The translations under genes were made by a program, and so were the position numbers. This document shows positions 32,896 through 42,573 of a DNA stretch of 55,872 nt, piece after piece. A model generated the notes under the pieces. That model saw only the letters and a program-made list of their open reading frames with translations. It was not told the origin of the DNA and did not search any database. This DNA comes from a virus. Numbering within the stretch: the first letter of the stretch is position 1; each line of letters starts with the position of its first letter. The DNA is taken from IMG/VR virus record IMGVR_UViG_3300010158_000084, positions 1 to 55,872 of that record; one strand, given 5' to 3'.

Positions 32896-33471
32896 ATGAA
32901 TCATTATGACCAATCTATACTGAATAAAAGCAGGAAAGACAAATTTGTATTAACTTTAGTATTACCGAAAGAATTAATACCATATAATAAAAGATTAGAT
33001 AGAAATAATACAAATTTAAATTTAGACACTTTACAATTCTCTATTTATGGAGTGGTAGTACCTAAAAATAATATACCAGCAGAAGAAGTAAGATATACTG
33101 GGAGTACAGTATTCGTTTCATCTCATAACAAACCTTCATATGATCCAGTTTCAGTAAATTTCACTATTGATAATGAATTTAATAATTATTGGGTTATACA
33201 TAAATGGTTAGATTTACTCAGAAATGAGAAAACTGGTATTTACGATGGAACCGAAATTTATAACAAAGATATGGGATTGGGTCGTTATTCTTCTGATATA
33301 ATTTTAACAGCAAAAGACGAATTTCACAATGATATTATACAATGGACTTATAAATCGGCATTTCCAATAACCTTGGGAGAAATAACATACAATTATAGAG
33401 ATGGATCGGAAGTTGAAACAAATTTTGAATTTGTTTTTCGGAGGATCGAAACAAATTTATTAAAAGTATAA
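32896..33471 (+). CDS. Tail-tube-fold protein, first of three
   Basis: A 191-residue protein starting MNHYDQSILNKSRKDKFVLTL. The C-terminal segment, WTYKSAFPITLGEITYNYRD then VETNFEFVFRRIE, follows the gp19-type tube pattern in which an (A/L)xPxxxGE strand leads to the final ExxxFExxFxxxxxE strand. The middle part, FSIYGVVVPKNNIPAEEVRY and DPVSVNFTIDN, also fits tube proteins. The ATG at 32866 in frame is rejected because of the promoter spacing and the overlap with the terminase. It could be a tail terminator, tube initiator or second tube subunit. Position, between terminase and sheath, suits a neck-proximal tail protein such as gp15. Confidence 0.65.
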   Translation: MNHYDQSILNKSRKDKFVLTLVLPKELIPYNKRLDRNNTNLNLDTLQFSIYGVVVPKNNIPAEEVRYTGSTVFVSSHNKPSYDPVSVNFTIDNEFNNYWVIHKWLDLLRNEKTGIYDGTEIYNKDMGLGRYSSDIILTAKDEFHNDIIQWTYKSAFPITLGEITYNYRDGSEVETNFEFVFRRIETNLLKV

Positions 33472-33491
33472 AAAAAATCAAGTAAAAAATA

Positions 33492-33498
33492 CTAAATA
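33492..33498 (+). promoter_or_regulatory. Late-type promoter core for the sheath gene
   Basis: CTAAATA, 5 bases before the ATG at 33504. Confidence 0.65.
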
Positions 33499-33503
33499 TC
33501 TTT

Positions 33504-36485
33504 ATGGCAAGAAGCATACAATCTCCCGGTGTAGAAATCATCGAAAAGGATCTTTCATTATCCCCAGTATTACCAGCAGGTACTAATATATTTATAACTG
33601 GATTCGCAGGTAAAGGCCCAACCGATGAAATTATACAAATAACTTCTATAGAAGAATTAGAACAAGTATATGGAACTCCAACTAATTCGGCGGAAAGATA
33701 CTTTTATTATAGTGCTAGACAGATATTAAACAGCTCTTCTGGTAATTTATATGTAAACAGAATGCCCTATGGTGATGGAGCAGGAGCAGGTTACGGAAGT
33801 GCATATGGAGCATTAGTGTATCCTGTAATGGCAGTGAAAGAGAATTATATAGAAACTTACACTAATACAGTAACAGGAATAGATGCAACAATGTTCAAAT
33901 TGTCTTCTGTAGATTCTAGAATTACTATAAACCGAGAATTGCTAGCTCAAAAAACACATCTTATCACTAGTGGTTTAGATACTTTTGATGTATTTAGTTT
34001 AGCTGCTGGATTAAATTTGATCGAGGGGTTAACCGAATATTATTCTAATAATAATAACAAAATAGGATTTGATGCTACATTGGGATTTGATGTAAGTGCA
34101 TTAGCATTAAGTGCTAGAGATACCGCCGCATTATTTACAAAAAATTCTACAGAAACTAAATCGGAAGTATTTAGAAATGTTGCATTTATACCAAAAGAAA
34201 TGTTCCAATTAACGCAAGTTGTAACAATTATCGATTCGACACCATCATTAGCAGTAATTAAAACCAATTTACAACTTAAAGGTTTGGATTATTACGAAAC
34301 TTTCACGGCATCAGAAGGACAAGCAATAGTAGATGCATTAAATTTAAATTACACCACGAACAAAAATAGTACAAATCCTGTTACACTTCGTTTGGCATTG
34401 AGTGCTAGAATATGTGCAGACTTATTCACAAAAAGTGCCGATACTATAGTAACTACGGATTTAGATAGTGATTTAAAAAACACTTGTACCTATGTATACG
34501 GAGCACCCAAATTTTTCGAACTTAATTACGACCAATATCAGAGTGTATTAGATGGTTCGGCATTTTCTAATACTGGATATTCGTTCTCCCGAAATTCAGC
34601 GGCCTTGAGTGCTATAAACGGTCCTCAAGATTTCGGGAAAGCTGGAATGATAATTTTAAACAAGATTCAATCTACTATTAATAACAGATATGAAGGACAT
34701 TACATAGGTATGGCTGATAATACTGGTATACAACCCAATAGTGATCATACAGCTATAAGATCCATTTATACAAATGGACAAACTGCTGGTAATACTGGAT
34801 TGAAAACCGATGGTACTACTGCCAATACTAGATATATAGAAATACCAATTGCAAAATTAGCATTTCCTTTATCTGCTACTACTGATAGTGGATCAAACCG
34901 AAATTCTGATAGTATTTCGGAAGCTTTGGAAAAAACTGCTGCGGCATTCCCGGATATTAACGGAAATAGTTTTGATGATACTATATCATTTGGCTTGTTC
35001 AAACTTCGTACTAGTCCTTATAATCCAGATGCGGTTAAATTGTCGTTTGGATTCGAAGAAGCTCGTACAGGATCACTAGATTATTATAGACAAATAAACA
35101 ACCAAAATGCTGGTACTCCTTCGAGTTTCTTCTTGGAAAATACGGTAAACAATTCTAATAATATTAATGTATTTGTTAATACATATATAAGTTCTAAAAA
35201 CAGTGGACCTTGGTTAAATTCTGAGAATATTCCAATGAAAAAGGTTAGAATTTACAGTAAGAATGCTGTAAATACGATGATCAGTAATAAAGAAAATACC
35301 GCTTCTAGATTTGGATATCACTTAAGTGATACTAAAACACTTAATAAATATTTATCTTATGCTGATGCATTGTTCCCTATTGGATGTTATTCCTCGTTTA
35401 CTACAACTGGTAAATCTATTGGATTGCTAGGATTCAAAATAGATAGAACTTTAAGAAAGATAGAAAACGACGAATTATTTGATATAGATTTAGTATGTGA
35501 AGCAGGGTTGGGTACAATATATGCAACAGCATGTGCTAACCACGTTTCATACTTTGATGATGCTCAAAGTTCTGATGGATTAGTAGAAGGTATGCAATCC
35601 ATAAGTTTAAATGACGCTACTTCCGTATCTGATGAAAGAAATGATGTTAGAGGAAATTATATAGCTATATATAATATATTCGATAATTTTTGCTCTAAAA
35701 TTAGAAAAGATTGTATGTTTATTGCAGATCCGTTACGTCAAATATTTGTGACAGGTAACAATACTAAAGTATTATCGGATACTAACAAATCATTTTCTCA
35801 GTATATTTATAATCCTCTGAAGCATTTGTACGAAACCGCTAATAGTAGCTATTGTACTACATACGGTAACTGGGTCAAGACCTTAGATTTATTTACAGGA
35901 ATGAAAATATGGCTACCATTTTCCGGATTTGCTGCGGCAGATATGGCAGCAGTAGATAGGGATTTCGAGCCTTGGTATGCCCCCGCTGGGTTCACTAGAG
36001 GTCGTGTAACAAATGTATTGGAAGTTGCTATAGTTCCAAAACAAAAAGAAAGAGACATGCTTTACAAGATATCTATAAATCCCGTTGCATTCTTCCCAAA
36101 TGATGGAATAAATATTTTTGGTCAAAAGACATTATTGCGTCAACCAAGTGCGTTTGATCGTATCAATGTTAGAAGATTGTTTATATATCTACAAAAAGCA
36201 ACTAAAAAGACTACAAAATACTTTGTATTTGAACCTAATACCTCATTTACAAGAAATCGTGTAATTGCCACATTATCTCCAATTTTTAATAGAGCTAAAA
36301 ACACACAAGGATTATACGATTATCAAATTGTTTGCGATCAAAGGAATAATACTCCAGAAATTATAGATCAAAATGAGCTAGTAGTTGATATTTATATTAA
36401 ACCTGTTCGTGCTGCCGAATTTATATTAGTAAATTTCTATGCAACATCAACGGGTGCTAACTTTAGCGAGATAATTGGAGCTTAA
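33504..36485 (+). CDS. 18: Contractile tail sheath protein (T4 gp18-like), oversized
   Basis: A 993-residue sheath subunit, far larger than T4 gp18 (659). The N-terminus, SPGVEIIEKDLSLSPVLPAG and IFITGFAGKGPTDE, is diagnostic of sheath proteins. The C-terminal domain, GRVTNVLEVAIVPKQKERDMLYKI, then KTLLRQPSAFDRINVRRLFIYLQKA and PEIIDQNELVVDIYIKPVRAAEFI, is the conserved handshake region. The extra length is an insertion around residues 125-480 that contains an internal duplication: residues about 157-236 resemble 260-342. Such outward-facing insertions decorate the sheath surface in other phages. The tube gene follows 18 bases later. Confidence 0.93.
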   Translation: MARSIQSPGVEIIEKDLSLSPVLPAGTNIFITGFAGKGPTDEIIQITSIEELEQVYGTPTNSAERYFYYSARQILNSSSGNLYVNRMPYGDGAGAGYGSAYGALVYPVMAVKENYIETYTNTVTGIDATMFKLSSVDSRITINRELLAQKTHLITSGLDTFDVFSLAAGLNLIEGLTEYYSNNNNKIGFDATLGFDVSALALSARDTAALFTKNSTETKSEVFRNVAFIPKEMFQLTQVVTIIDSTPSLAVIKTNLQLKGLDYYETFTASEGQAIVDALNLNYTTNKNSTNPVTLRLALSARICADLFTKSADTIVTTDLDSDLKNTCTYVYGAPKFFELNYDQYQSVLDGSAFSNTGYSFSRNSAALSAINGPQDFGKAGMIILNKIQSTINNRYEGHYIGMADNTGIQPNSDHTAIRSIYTNGQTAGNTGLKTDGTTANTRYIEIPIAKLAFPLSATTDSGSNRNSDSISEALEKTAAAFPDINGNSFDDTISFGLFKLRTSPYNPDAVKLSFGFEEARTGSLDYYRQINNQNAGTPSSFFLENTVNNSNNINVFVNTYISSKNSGPWLNSENIPMKKVRIYSKNAVNTMISNKENTASRFGYHLSDTKTLNKYLSYADALFPIGCYSSFTTTGKSIGLLGFKIDRTLRKIENDELFDIDLVCEAGLGTIYATACANHVSYFDDAQSSDGLVEGMQSISLNDATSVSDERNDVRGNYIAIYNIFDNFCSKIRKDCMFIADPLRQIFVTGNNTKVLSDTNKSFSQYIYNPLKHLYETANSSYCTTYGNWVKTLDLFTGMKIWLPFSGFAAADMAAVDRDFEPWYAPAGFTRGRVTNVLEVAIVPKQKERDMLYKISINPVAFFPNDGINIFGQKTLLRQPSAFDRINVRRLFIYLQKATKKTTKYFVFEPNTSFTRNRVIATLSPIFNRAKNTQGLYDYQIVCDQRNNTPEIIDQNELVVDIYIKPVRAAEFILVNFYATSTGANFSEIIGA

Positions 36486-36487
36486 AA

Positions 36488-36494
36488 CTAAATA
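36488..36494 (+). promoter_or_regulatory. Late-type promoter core for the tube gene
   Basis: CTAAATA, 9 bases before the ATG at 36504. This is the one promoter in the window with a longer gap. Confidence 0.45.
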
Positions 36495-36503
36495 ATAATA
36501 TAT

Positions 36504-37097
36504 ATGCAAACTAATCAAATAATTAATACTTTTTATGATGATGCAGTAGTAAGTGATTTTGCTCGTGATTATTTATTTCGTGTCGAATCTGTGACACTTG
36601 ATGGACTTCGGGGAGCAGCTATGATATTAGATCCAAGAGATATGTTATATGCAAAGACTGCTAAATTGCCGGGACGTACTATAGTAAATCATCCAGTAAA
36701 ATACGCAGGTCAGACTTTTAATATACCGGGATCCGTAGAATATCCCGGAAGCGACAATTACGAAATGGAATTTTATTGTCCAGAAACTTCTGATATTAGA
36801 GAAAGATTGATGAATGAATCTCACAGAACTTTCGGAAATGTTACTGGTACTGCTGGTAGTGGTAGAGGTGGTGGATCTATTACTAATAGATTTTCTACCA
36901 TAACTCTATTACAACTTGATAAACGTCTGGATGTTGTCACTAAATATGAATTGGTTGGATGTTCTATTAGAAATGTAGGAGAAATCTCTTATAGTATAGC
37001 AGAAGGTACTGGAGCAGTGATGTCGTTTAGTGTTGGTATTGCATATCATTTCTTCTCTCGTACTAATTTTAATGGAATTGCAGCTAATAATAGTTAA
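36504..37097 (+). CDS. 19: Tail tube protein (T4 gp19-like)
   Basis: A 197-residue protein, similar to T4 gp19 (163) plus a small insertion. It begins MQTNQIINTFYDDAVVSDFARDYLFRV, typical of gp19 (T4: RAFESGDFARPNLFQVEI). AKTAKLPGRTIVNHPVKYAG matches the CKATALPAG turn. A Gly-rich loop (GTAGSGRGGGS) replaces the T4 insertion region. The C-terminus ELVGCSIRNVGEISYSIAEG then MSFSVGIAYHFF matches the conserved LWPTNVGELxxxW strand pair. Position directly after the sheath gene is as in T4. This is the major tube candidate. Confidence 0.9.
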   Translation: MQTNQIINTFYDDAVVSDFARDYLFRVESVTLDGLRGAAMILDPRDMLYAKTAKLPGRTIVNHPVKYAGQTFNIPGSVEYPGSDNYEMEFYCPETSDIRERLMNESHRTFGNVTGTAGSGRGGGSITNRFSTITLLQLDKRLDVVTKYELVGCSIRNVGEISYSIAEGTGAVMSFSVGIAYHFFSRTNFNGIAANNS

Positions 37098-37104
37098 ACA
37101 CTAG

Positions 37105-37788
37105 ATGCCAGAAGTTACAAGAACGCCGAGTTTAGTAAACCATTTTTTGGATTTACTAGGAACAGATTGGAATTATAATTTTCCTTTAAAAACTCAGTGG
37201 ATTGTATCTATTGAACCAGAAGATGGTTCTAATTTATATTCTACAATTAAAGATTATACTGATATAGATGTACATGGGTTTTATATAGATCCAACAATAC
37301 AGGCTATGCTTTTAAGCGAAAAGAGTCAACCCAACATAGACGGGTTGGCTCTTTATTTTGCACAATCAGTAAAAATGCCAAAAGAGTCATTAACAATAAG
37401 TAGTGCAGGATCTGATGGTATGGGAGGTTATTTGAAAGGAACCATAGCAGGAGATCGATTAGATATGATAGGGAGACATCTCAGTATCGATTTTCTGGAT
37501 ACTAATTTAGATTTTGTACAAACTTTAATTAGACCGTGGATAATAACAGCATCATATAAAGGTTTAATTAATACTAGATCAGAGTCTATAAAAGCTACTA
37601 TTACGGTCAACGAATATACAAGACAAAGTTCAAACTCTGATAAACCGATGAGAATAAGTCACATATTTACTGGGTGTGTACCAATAGATATATCAGAAAA
37701 AGTATTAAAATATGATACAGAAGAAGTAAGTTCAAGCAGTGTGGGATGGACATATAATCAATATACATATAAAGTATATTCTAATTAA
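37105..37788 (+). CDS. Tail-tube-fold protein, third of three (gp54/gp48-like candidate)
   Basis: A 227-residue protein starting MPEVTRTPSLVNHFLDLLG. It has tube-fold signs: FAQSVKMPKESLTISSAG (the ALPxx turn equivalent), LSIDFLDTNLDFVQTLIRPW, and the end HIFTGCVPIDISEKVLKYDT with VGWTYNQYTYKVY. A long N-terminal extension (to about residue 65) distinguishes it from the simple tube. In T4 gp54 and gp48 are tube-like proteins that cap the baseplate, so this may be the tube initiator. It directly follows gp19 by 7 bases with no promoter seen. Confidence 0.65.
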   Translation: MPEVTRTPSLVNHFLDLLGTDWNYNFPLKTQWIVSIEPEDGSNLYSTIKDYTDIDVHGFYIDPTIQAMLLSEKSQPNIDGLALYFAQSVKMPKESLTISSAGSDGMGGYLKGTIAGDRLDMIGRHLSIDFLDTNLDFVQTLIRPWIITASYKGLINTRSESIKATITVNEYTRQSSNSDKPMRISHIFTGCVPIDISEKVLKYDTEEVSSSSVGWTYNQYTYKVYSN

Positions 37789-37797
37789 TTACAAAAT

Positions 37798-38685
37798 ATG
37801 GATACTGGATTTACTAGTAAAATATTTTTACCAATTCTTAAAAAAAATATTAGAATAAAACCTATAACTAATCGTTATTATTTTGATTTAATCAAATATA
37901 TTACTAATAATGACGAGGAGGGTATTTCTACCTATTTTGATTTTATATTAAATGAAATTATTATAGATAATTCTATAATAAAAAATTTATCAAATATTGA
38001 TAAATTTTATATTTTATTAAATGCAAAAGCCTTGTCATCAGGTAATAAGCTTCAATTAATAGGAAAAAATGAAATTAAAACAGAAATTAAAGTATCAGAT
38101 ATAACTAATACAATTTCAATAAAATTAAAAGATATAGATTTAACCAAAATTATATTATATGATCAGATGGAAATAACATTATCAATTCCTACTAATCTTT
38201 ATATAGATAATATTGATCAAATTTATAAAGAAATTATATTTTCTATTAAAATTGGAGATGATATTTTAAATTTTTTTGAGTTGACAGAATTAGAAAAGGA
38301 CAGTATACTAACTCAACTTCCAGTTTCAATGACGGGAGATATATTAAATTATATAAATTCCACACAAAAGAAATTTATTAATATTAATCTTATTAATAAA
38401 AATGAAAAATTGGGTCTAGATGATTTAAATTTGAATGCATTTGATAATACATTATTTTATTTTATAAAATCTTTATTCAATGATAATTTAAGAAATTTTT
38501 ATGAATTACAATTTATATTAATTAATAAAATTAATATGGCATATGATCATTTTTTATCTATAACTCCAAATGATTGCAAGGTTTTTATAAATTTATATAA
38601 CGAAGATATCAAAAGACAACAGGAAGACCAAAAATCCAATTCTCCTAGTATGCCATCCATGCCAACTATGCCTAAATTTAAATAA
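37798..38685 (+). CDS. Baseplate protein of the gp26/gp51 type, first paralogue
   Basis: A 295-residue protein starting MDTGFTSKIFLPILKKNIRIKP. The N-terminal KNIRIKPITNRYYFDLIKYI and LNEIIIDN parallel FKPISVKQQRDLIKSGL and INQIILDN of the next gene, so the two are likely divergent paralogues of the T4 baseplate gp26/gp51 family. The central domain and the Met/Pro-rich tail PSMPSMPTMPKFK are specific to this one. Very AT-rich codons. In T4 gp26 joins the hub and gp51 is a hub assembly factor. It precedes the tape measure, as expected for hub chaperones. Confidence 0.6.
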   Translation: MDTGFTSKIFLPILKKNIRIKPITNRYYFDLIKYITNNDEEGISTYFDFILNEIIIDNSIIKNLSNIDKFYILLNAKALSSGNKLQLIGKNEIKTEIKVSDITNTISIKLKDIDLTKIILYDQMEITLSIPTNLYIDNIDQIYKEIIFSIKIGDDILNFFELTELEKDSILTQLPVSMTGDILNYINSTQKKFININLINKNEKLGLDDLNLNAFDNTLFYFIKSLFNDNLRNFYELQFILINKINMAYDHFLSITPNDCKVFINLYNEDIKRQQEDQKSNSPSMPSMPTMPKFK

Positions 38686-38706
38686 GTTGCAAAATGGTTA
38701 AGTCAG

Positions 38707-38714
38707 TATAAATT
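38707..38714 (+). promoter_or_regulatory. Late-type promoter core (TATAAATT) for the 38720 gene
   Basis: TATAAATT, one mismatch from TATAAATA, with 5 bases to the ATG at 38720. Confidence 0.5.
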
Positions 38715-38719
38715 AATAT

Positions 38720-39469
38720 ATGAATGTTGGAAATATCCTGTCTAAATTAAATGAAATTAATAATGCAAATTTAGTTTCAGTGTATGTACCATCAGCCGCA
38801 AAAGAAGTATCATTTAAACCAATTTCAGTTAAACAGCAACGCGATTTGATAAAGAGCGGGTTAGACGGAACATTATCAGGAATTACTATCAGTAATATAA
38901 TAAATCAGATCATTTTAGACAATTCGGTGGAGGATTTAGAGTTTTTAGTTACGGATAAATATCCAATAATTTTGGCATTACGGAGGCAATCCTTTGGTTC
39001 TGTAGTGAATCTTAAACAAGAGGATAAAGAACAAATTTTTGATTTAGATGTGATATTGTCGGATAAACTAATCTATGATTATCCAACAGAAGTGCAGATC
39101 CCATTAGGAGGGACTTCACTTAAGGCTTATCTGAAGATAGTTTCTTTAGCAAATGACATAAAAATTAATAATATACAGCTAGAAAAGACCAGAAAAAATA
39201 AAAACGAAGAAATTAGTGATACGGTAGGATCACTATTTGTATATGAAATTGTCAAATTTGTATCGAAAATCGAAATAGAAGAAGATAATATAGTAGATAT
39301 GTCAAATATTCCTATTAAAGATCGACTTACTATAATAGAAAATCTACCTGCTACACTGAATAATGAAATTTTAAATTATATTCAAAAGTTCAGAAAACAT
39401 GAATCTGAATATATTACAATAAATGGTGAAGTATTATCTATTGATGCTAGGTTATTCTCTAAAGAATAA
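38720..39469 (+). CDS. 26: Baseplate hub/chaperone protein (T4 gp26-like)
   Basis: A 249-residue protein (T4 gp26: 208). SVYVPSAAKEVSFKPISVKQ leading to QRDLIKSGLDG is the hallmark of the T4 baseplate family: an extended strand, F(K/R)P(L/I)xxxxQ, then a helix. IILDNSVEDLEFLVTDKYPIILALR continues the match. The C-terminal half, IENLPATLNNEILNYIQKF, ends with a helix and short beta hairpin. It precedes the tape measure gene by 20 bases. It probably assists hub assembly or tape-measure binding. Confidence 0.75.
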   Translation: MNVGNILSKLNEINNANLVSVYVPSAAKEVSFKPISVKQQRDLIKSGLDGTLSGITISNIINQIILDNSVEDLEFLVTDKYPIILALRRQSFGSVVNLKQEDKEQIFDLDVILSDKLIYDYPTEVQIPLGGTSLKAYLKIVSLANDIKINNIQLEKTRKNKNEEISDTVGSLFVYEIVKFVSKIEIEEDNIVDMSNIPIKDRLTIIENLPATLNNEILNYIQKFRKHESEYITINGEVLSIDARLFSKE

Positions 39470-39475
39470 TCGAAG

Positions 39476-39483
39476 TATAAATA
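39476..39483 (+). promoter_or_regulatory. Late promoter core (exact T4 consensus) for the tape measure gene
   Basis: TATAAATA is an exact T4 late promoter. A GTG follows after 6 bases at 39490 and opens the long reading frame; no better start lies nearby. Confidence 0.7.
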
Positions 39484-39489
39484 CTATAA

Positions 39490-42400
39490 GTGGATGATAC
39501 TAAATTAATATCTGGTTTAGATGGTATATTAAAACAGTTACAGAAAATTTCTGCAACTATTGGTATATCTGTAGGTATTACAGATAAAGGTGGTAAACCT
39601 AAAGTAAAATCTACACTAGATACCTCAGAAAAAGCTAGAACTAAAGCAATAGCAAAAGAAACCGCCGAAGAATACAAAAAAGTATTGGGTCTTGGATTTA
39701 AAAAGCAAGATGCTAAAGCAACTGCACAAGAATTTGATTCTGTATTAAAATTTACAGATTATTTTAATAAATCTAAAATATCTTTAGATAAAATTAAAGA
39801 TAGTATAGATAATTTGGTGAGAGTATCGAATACTAGTTCATATTCTGCTTATTTTGACAGTATTAAAAACGCTTTATATGTTTTAATAGGAAAACAGAAA
39901 GATTACGAACCATATTTAAATAGAATAGAAACTAGATTAGGCACTCCAGTTCCACAAACTGATTACGGCCCTATATTAAGCAGTATAGACGCTAAGATCG
40001 GTGCCCCCAAACCAGACTATAGTCCTATACTATCATTACTAAATGTAACATTAGATTCTATAAAAAATGCAGTGGAACGTAGTGTTCCTAAGATTACAGA
40101 TACATTACGGACATGGGACATCTTTTTAAGAAAGATGAAATGGGAAGATTTTCGGACATCTATAATAGATTATATAACTAGAGCCGAAATTCACGCAACG
40201 AACTTAAATCAACAATTAACAGATTTAATTCAAGTAAACACAGATATTTTAAATAAAAAACCTGCTATGTCTGGTGGATCTACCGGTGGAACATTATCTA
40301 AATTGGGTAGTATAGCAGGTCTAATGGCATTAGGGACTGGATTGATATTAATAGTAAATGCATTAGTTAACTCAAATTTAATTAATACTGAAAATTTAGT
40401 AAAAGTACTAGGAGTAATCGGAGTAATTGTAGCAATGTTTGTAACCGTTGGGTTATTTGCTAGTAAAATGAAAGATGCTGCGATAGGATTTGGTATATTA
40501 TCGGCAACTATAATGTTCTTGGTGATACCAATGATAGTAGGATTGGCTAGTTTGGGTATAGTAAAAATTACATTGGGTTTATTTAAACTGGGTGCAATCA
40601 TGGCAGGTTGTTTGGGAGTATTAAAACTAATGAGCATGATCAAATCGAGTGATGTGATCGAAAATGTTAAAGGTTTTGCTTTATTTGCATTAACCGTCGG
40701 TTTTCTGATTATACCGCTAATTACTCATATAACATCTATAAACATAGTTCAACTTATAGAAGGATTGATGAAATTGTCATTAGTATTTGGTGCATGTTTA
40801 TTAGCAATGAAAGGGGCAGAACGGATAAAAGGTAGTGATGTTATCAAATCTATGGCAGGGGTTTTAGCACTTTCGCTTATGCTTAAATTTTTGGTCATTC
40901 CGATGTTACTGGATATGGCTAACTTGGACTGGACCATATTATTATCAGGTCTTGCAAATGTTGCAATAGCAATAATTGGCATGGGAACTATTGCATATGC
41001 CATAGGTAAATTGGCAGAAAAGGGCGGAGTCAATATGCTTATAGGAGCAGCAACAATATTAGCATTATCGTTTACCGTTGGTTATTTAGGAGATTCTTTA
41101 TCTAAAATAGCGGGTAAAGATTGGGAAGACATATATAAAGGTCTTGGACTAGCTACATTAGCTATAACTTTATTTGGTTTGGTAGTAGCGGGGATTGGAT
41201 TATTGGTAGCAAACCCATTATCAGTGATTTTATTAGGTGCTGGTAGCATAGCAATAATAGGATTATCTTTTGTTGCTGGTTATTTAGCAGATTCTCTGAG
41301 TAAATTCTCTGATAAAGATTGGGATGAGATCATTAAAGGGCTTCGAGGATCTACGATAGCAATGTGGGAATTCGGAAAAACGGTAGCAAAGATGGGTGCT
41401 TTAGCATTGATTTCGGCACCATTATTAAAAATCGGAGCAGGATATATTGTATATCTTGCTAATGCTGCGGGTTTGGTAGCAGTTAATCTGGAATTGTTTG
41501 CTGATAAGCCGTGGGATAATATTATATTAGGTTTAATGGGCGCAACAATTGGTATGGGTATGTTTGGTGGAGTTGTAGCGGCAATGGGAGCCATAGTAAC
41601 AACATTTGGGGCAGATGTCATTACAACAGGGGCAAGAACCGTAGAATACCTATCTATTATTGCTGGGTATCTAGCGGATCATTTAATGAAATTTGCATAT
41701 CGACCTTGGAATAGTATAACCAAAGGTTTAACACAAGCTACTATAGCAATGTCTAAATTTTCTTTATTTGTGGGTGGGGTTGGGTTGTTTTCTAAGATAA
41801 TAGATAAAGGAATTGGGGTAGTATATGATATATCGGATTTAATCGGGAATATAGCGGATAATTTAATGAAATATGAAGATGTGGATCAAATAAATTTTGA
41901 AAAAATCGGAAGTGGGTTAATTTTTTTGGGAGAAGGACTTAGATCGATGTTTTTCGGATCTTTATCTAATCTGGGTTCGTCAATGATCGATAGTATTACG
42001 GGATTTTTTAATGCAGATCCTGTCAGTTCAATAAAAAAATTCGAAAGTATAAATTCTGAAAAAATATATAAATTAGGATTAGGACTAAAATTTATGGGAG
42101 AAGGTCTTAGGAGTTTAACTACTGATATGGACTTATCAAATTTAATTAAAGATATTACTCTGTTAACTAAGCCAATCATAGATCTGGCATATGGAATATC
42201 ATATTTTTCGGATGCTTATTCTAAATTTGATGCAATAAGAACAGAATCTGATCTTAGTATCATCAAAAATATAAATGTAGATAATGATAATGGCATAAAA
42301 GATGCAATAAAAGAATCTAACCAATTACAATTGGATATCTTAACAGATCAATTAATAGAATTAAGACGAAATAATCAATTATTGGAGGTATTAATCAATA

Positions 42401-42552
42401 ATGGAGGAGGAAATAACAATAATCAAGAAAATCCATCTAATATAATACTAGGACAGTCTAATAAACGGAATACTGTATCCTCTCCATCGTTTGAAACTAA
42501 AGACAATTATCGAAATAATTTAAAATTGACATCTATGTCTATGCAATCTTAA
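39490..42552 (+). CDS. Tape measure protein
   Basis: A 1020-residue protein with the tape measure look: a helical N-terminus (residues 1-130), then IGKQKDYEPYLNRIETRLG, followed by a Gly-rich linker (SGGSTGGTLSKLGSIAG) and a long stretch (about 275-760) of hydrophobic helices rich in Gly, Ala, Ile and Leu, such as LGVIGVIVAMFVTVGLF. The C-terminus is helical and polar, ending in an Asn-rich region. The hydrophobic helices could reach the host membrane during ejection. By the usual 1.5 angstrom per residue rule it would set a tail of about 150 nm; this is an inference. T4 gp29 is 590 residues. Start is GTG. Confidence 0.8.
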   Translation: MDDTKLISGLDGILKQLQKISATIGISVGITDKGGKPKVKSTLDTSEKARTKAIAKETAEEYKKVLGLGFKKQDAKATAQEFDSVLKFTDYFNKSKISLDKIKDSIDNLVRVSNTSSYSAYFDSIKNALYVLIGKQKDYEPYLNRIETRLGTPVPQTDYGPILSSIDAKIGAPKPDYSPILSLLNVTLDSIKNAVERSVPKITDTLRTWDIFLRKMKWEDFRTSIIDYITRAEIHATNLNQQLTDLIQVNTDILNKKPAMSGGSTGGTLSKLGSIAGLMALGTGLILIVNALVNSNLINTENLVKVLGVIGVIVAMFVTVGLFASKMKDAAIGFGILSATIMFLVIPMIVGLASLGIVKITLGLFKLGAIMAGCLGVLKLMSMIKSSDVIENVKGFALFALTVGFLIIPLITHITSINIVQLIEGLMKLSLVFGACLLAMKGAERIKGSDVIKSMAGVLALSLMLKFLVIPMLLDMANLDWTILLSGLANVAIAIIGMGTIAYAIGKLAEKGGVNMLIGAATILALSFTVGYLGDSLSKIAGKDWEDIYKGLGLATLAITLFGLVVAGIGLLVANPLSVILLGAGSIAIIGLSFVAGYLADSLSKFSDKDWDEIIKGLRGSTIAMWEFGKTVAKMGALALISAPLLKIGAGYIVYLANAAGLVAVNLELFADKPWDNIILGLMGATIGMGMFGGVVAAMGAIVTTFGADVITTGARTVEYLSIIAGYLADHLMKFAYRPWNSITKGLTQATIAMSKFSLFVGGVGLFSKIIDKGIGVVYDISDLIGNIADNLMKYEDVDQINFEKIGSGLIFLGEGLRSMFFGSLSNLGSSMIDSITGFFNADPVSSIKKFESINSEKIYKLGLGLKFMGEGLRSLTTDMDLSNLIKDITLLTKPIIDLAYGISYFSDAYSKFDAIRTESDLSIIKNINVDNDNGIKDAIKESNQLQLDILTDQLIELRRNNQLLEVLINNGGGNNNNQENPSNIILGQSNKRNTVSSPSFETKDNYRNNLKLTSMSMQS

Positions 42553-42573
42553 AGTTCTATTTAATTTCATCTG

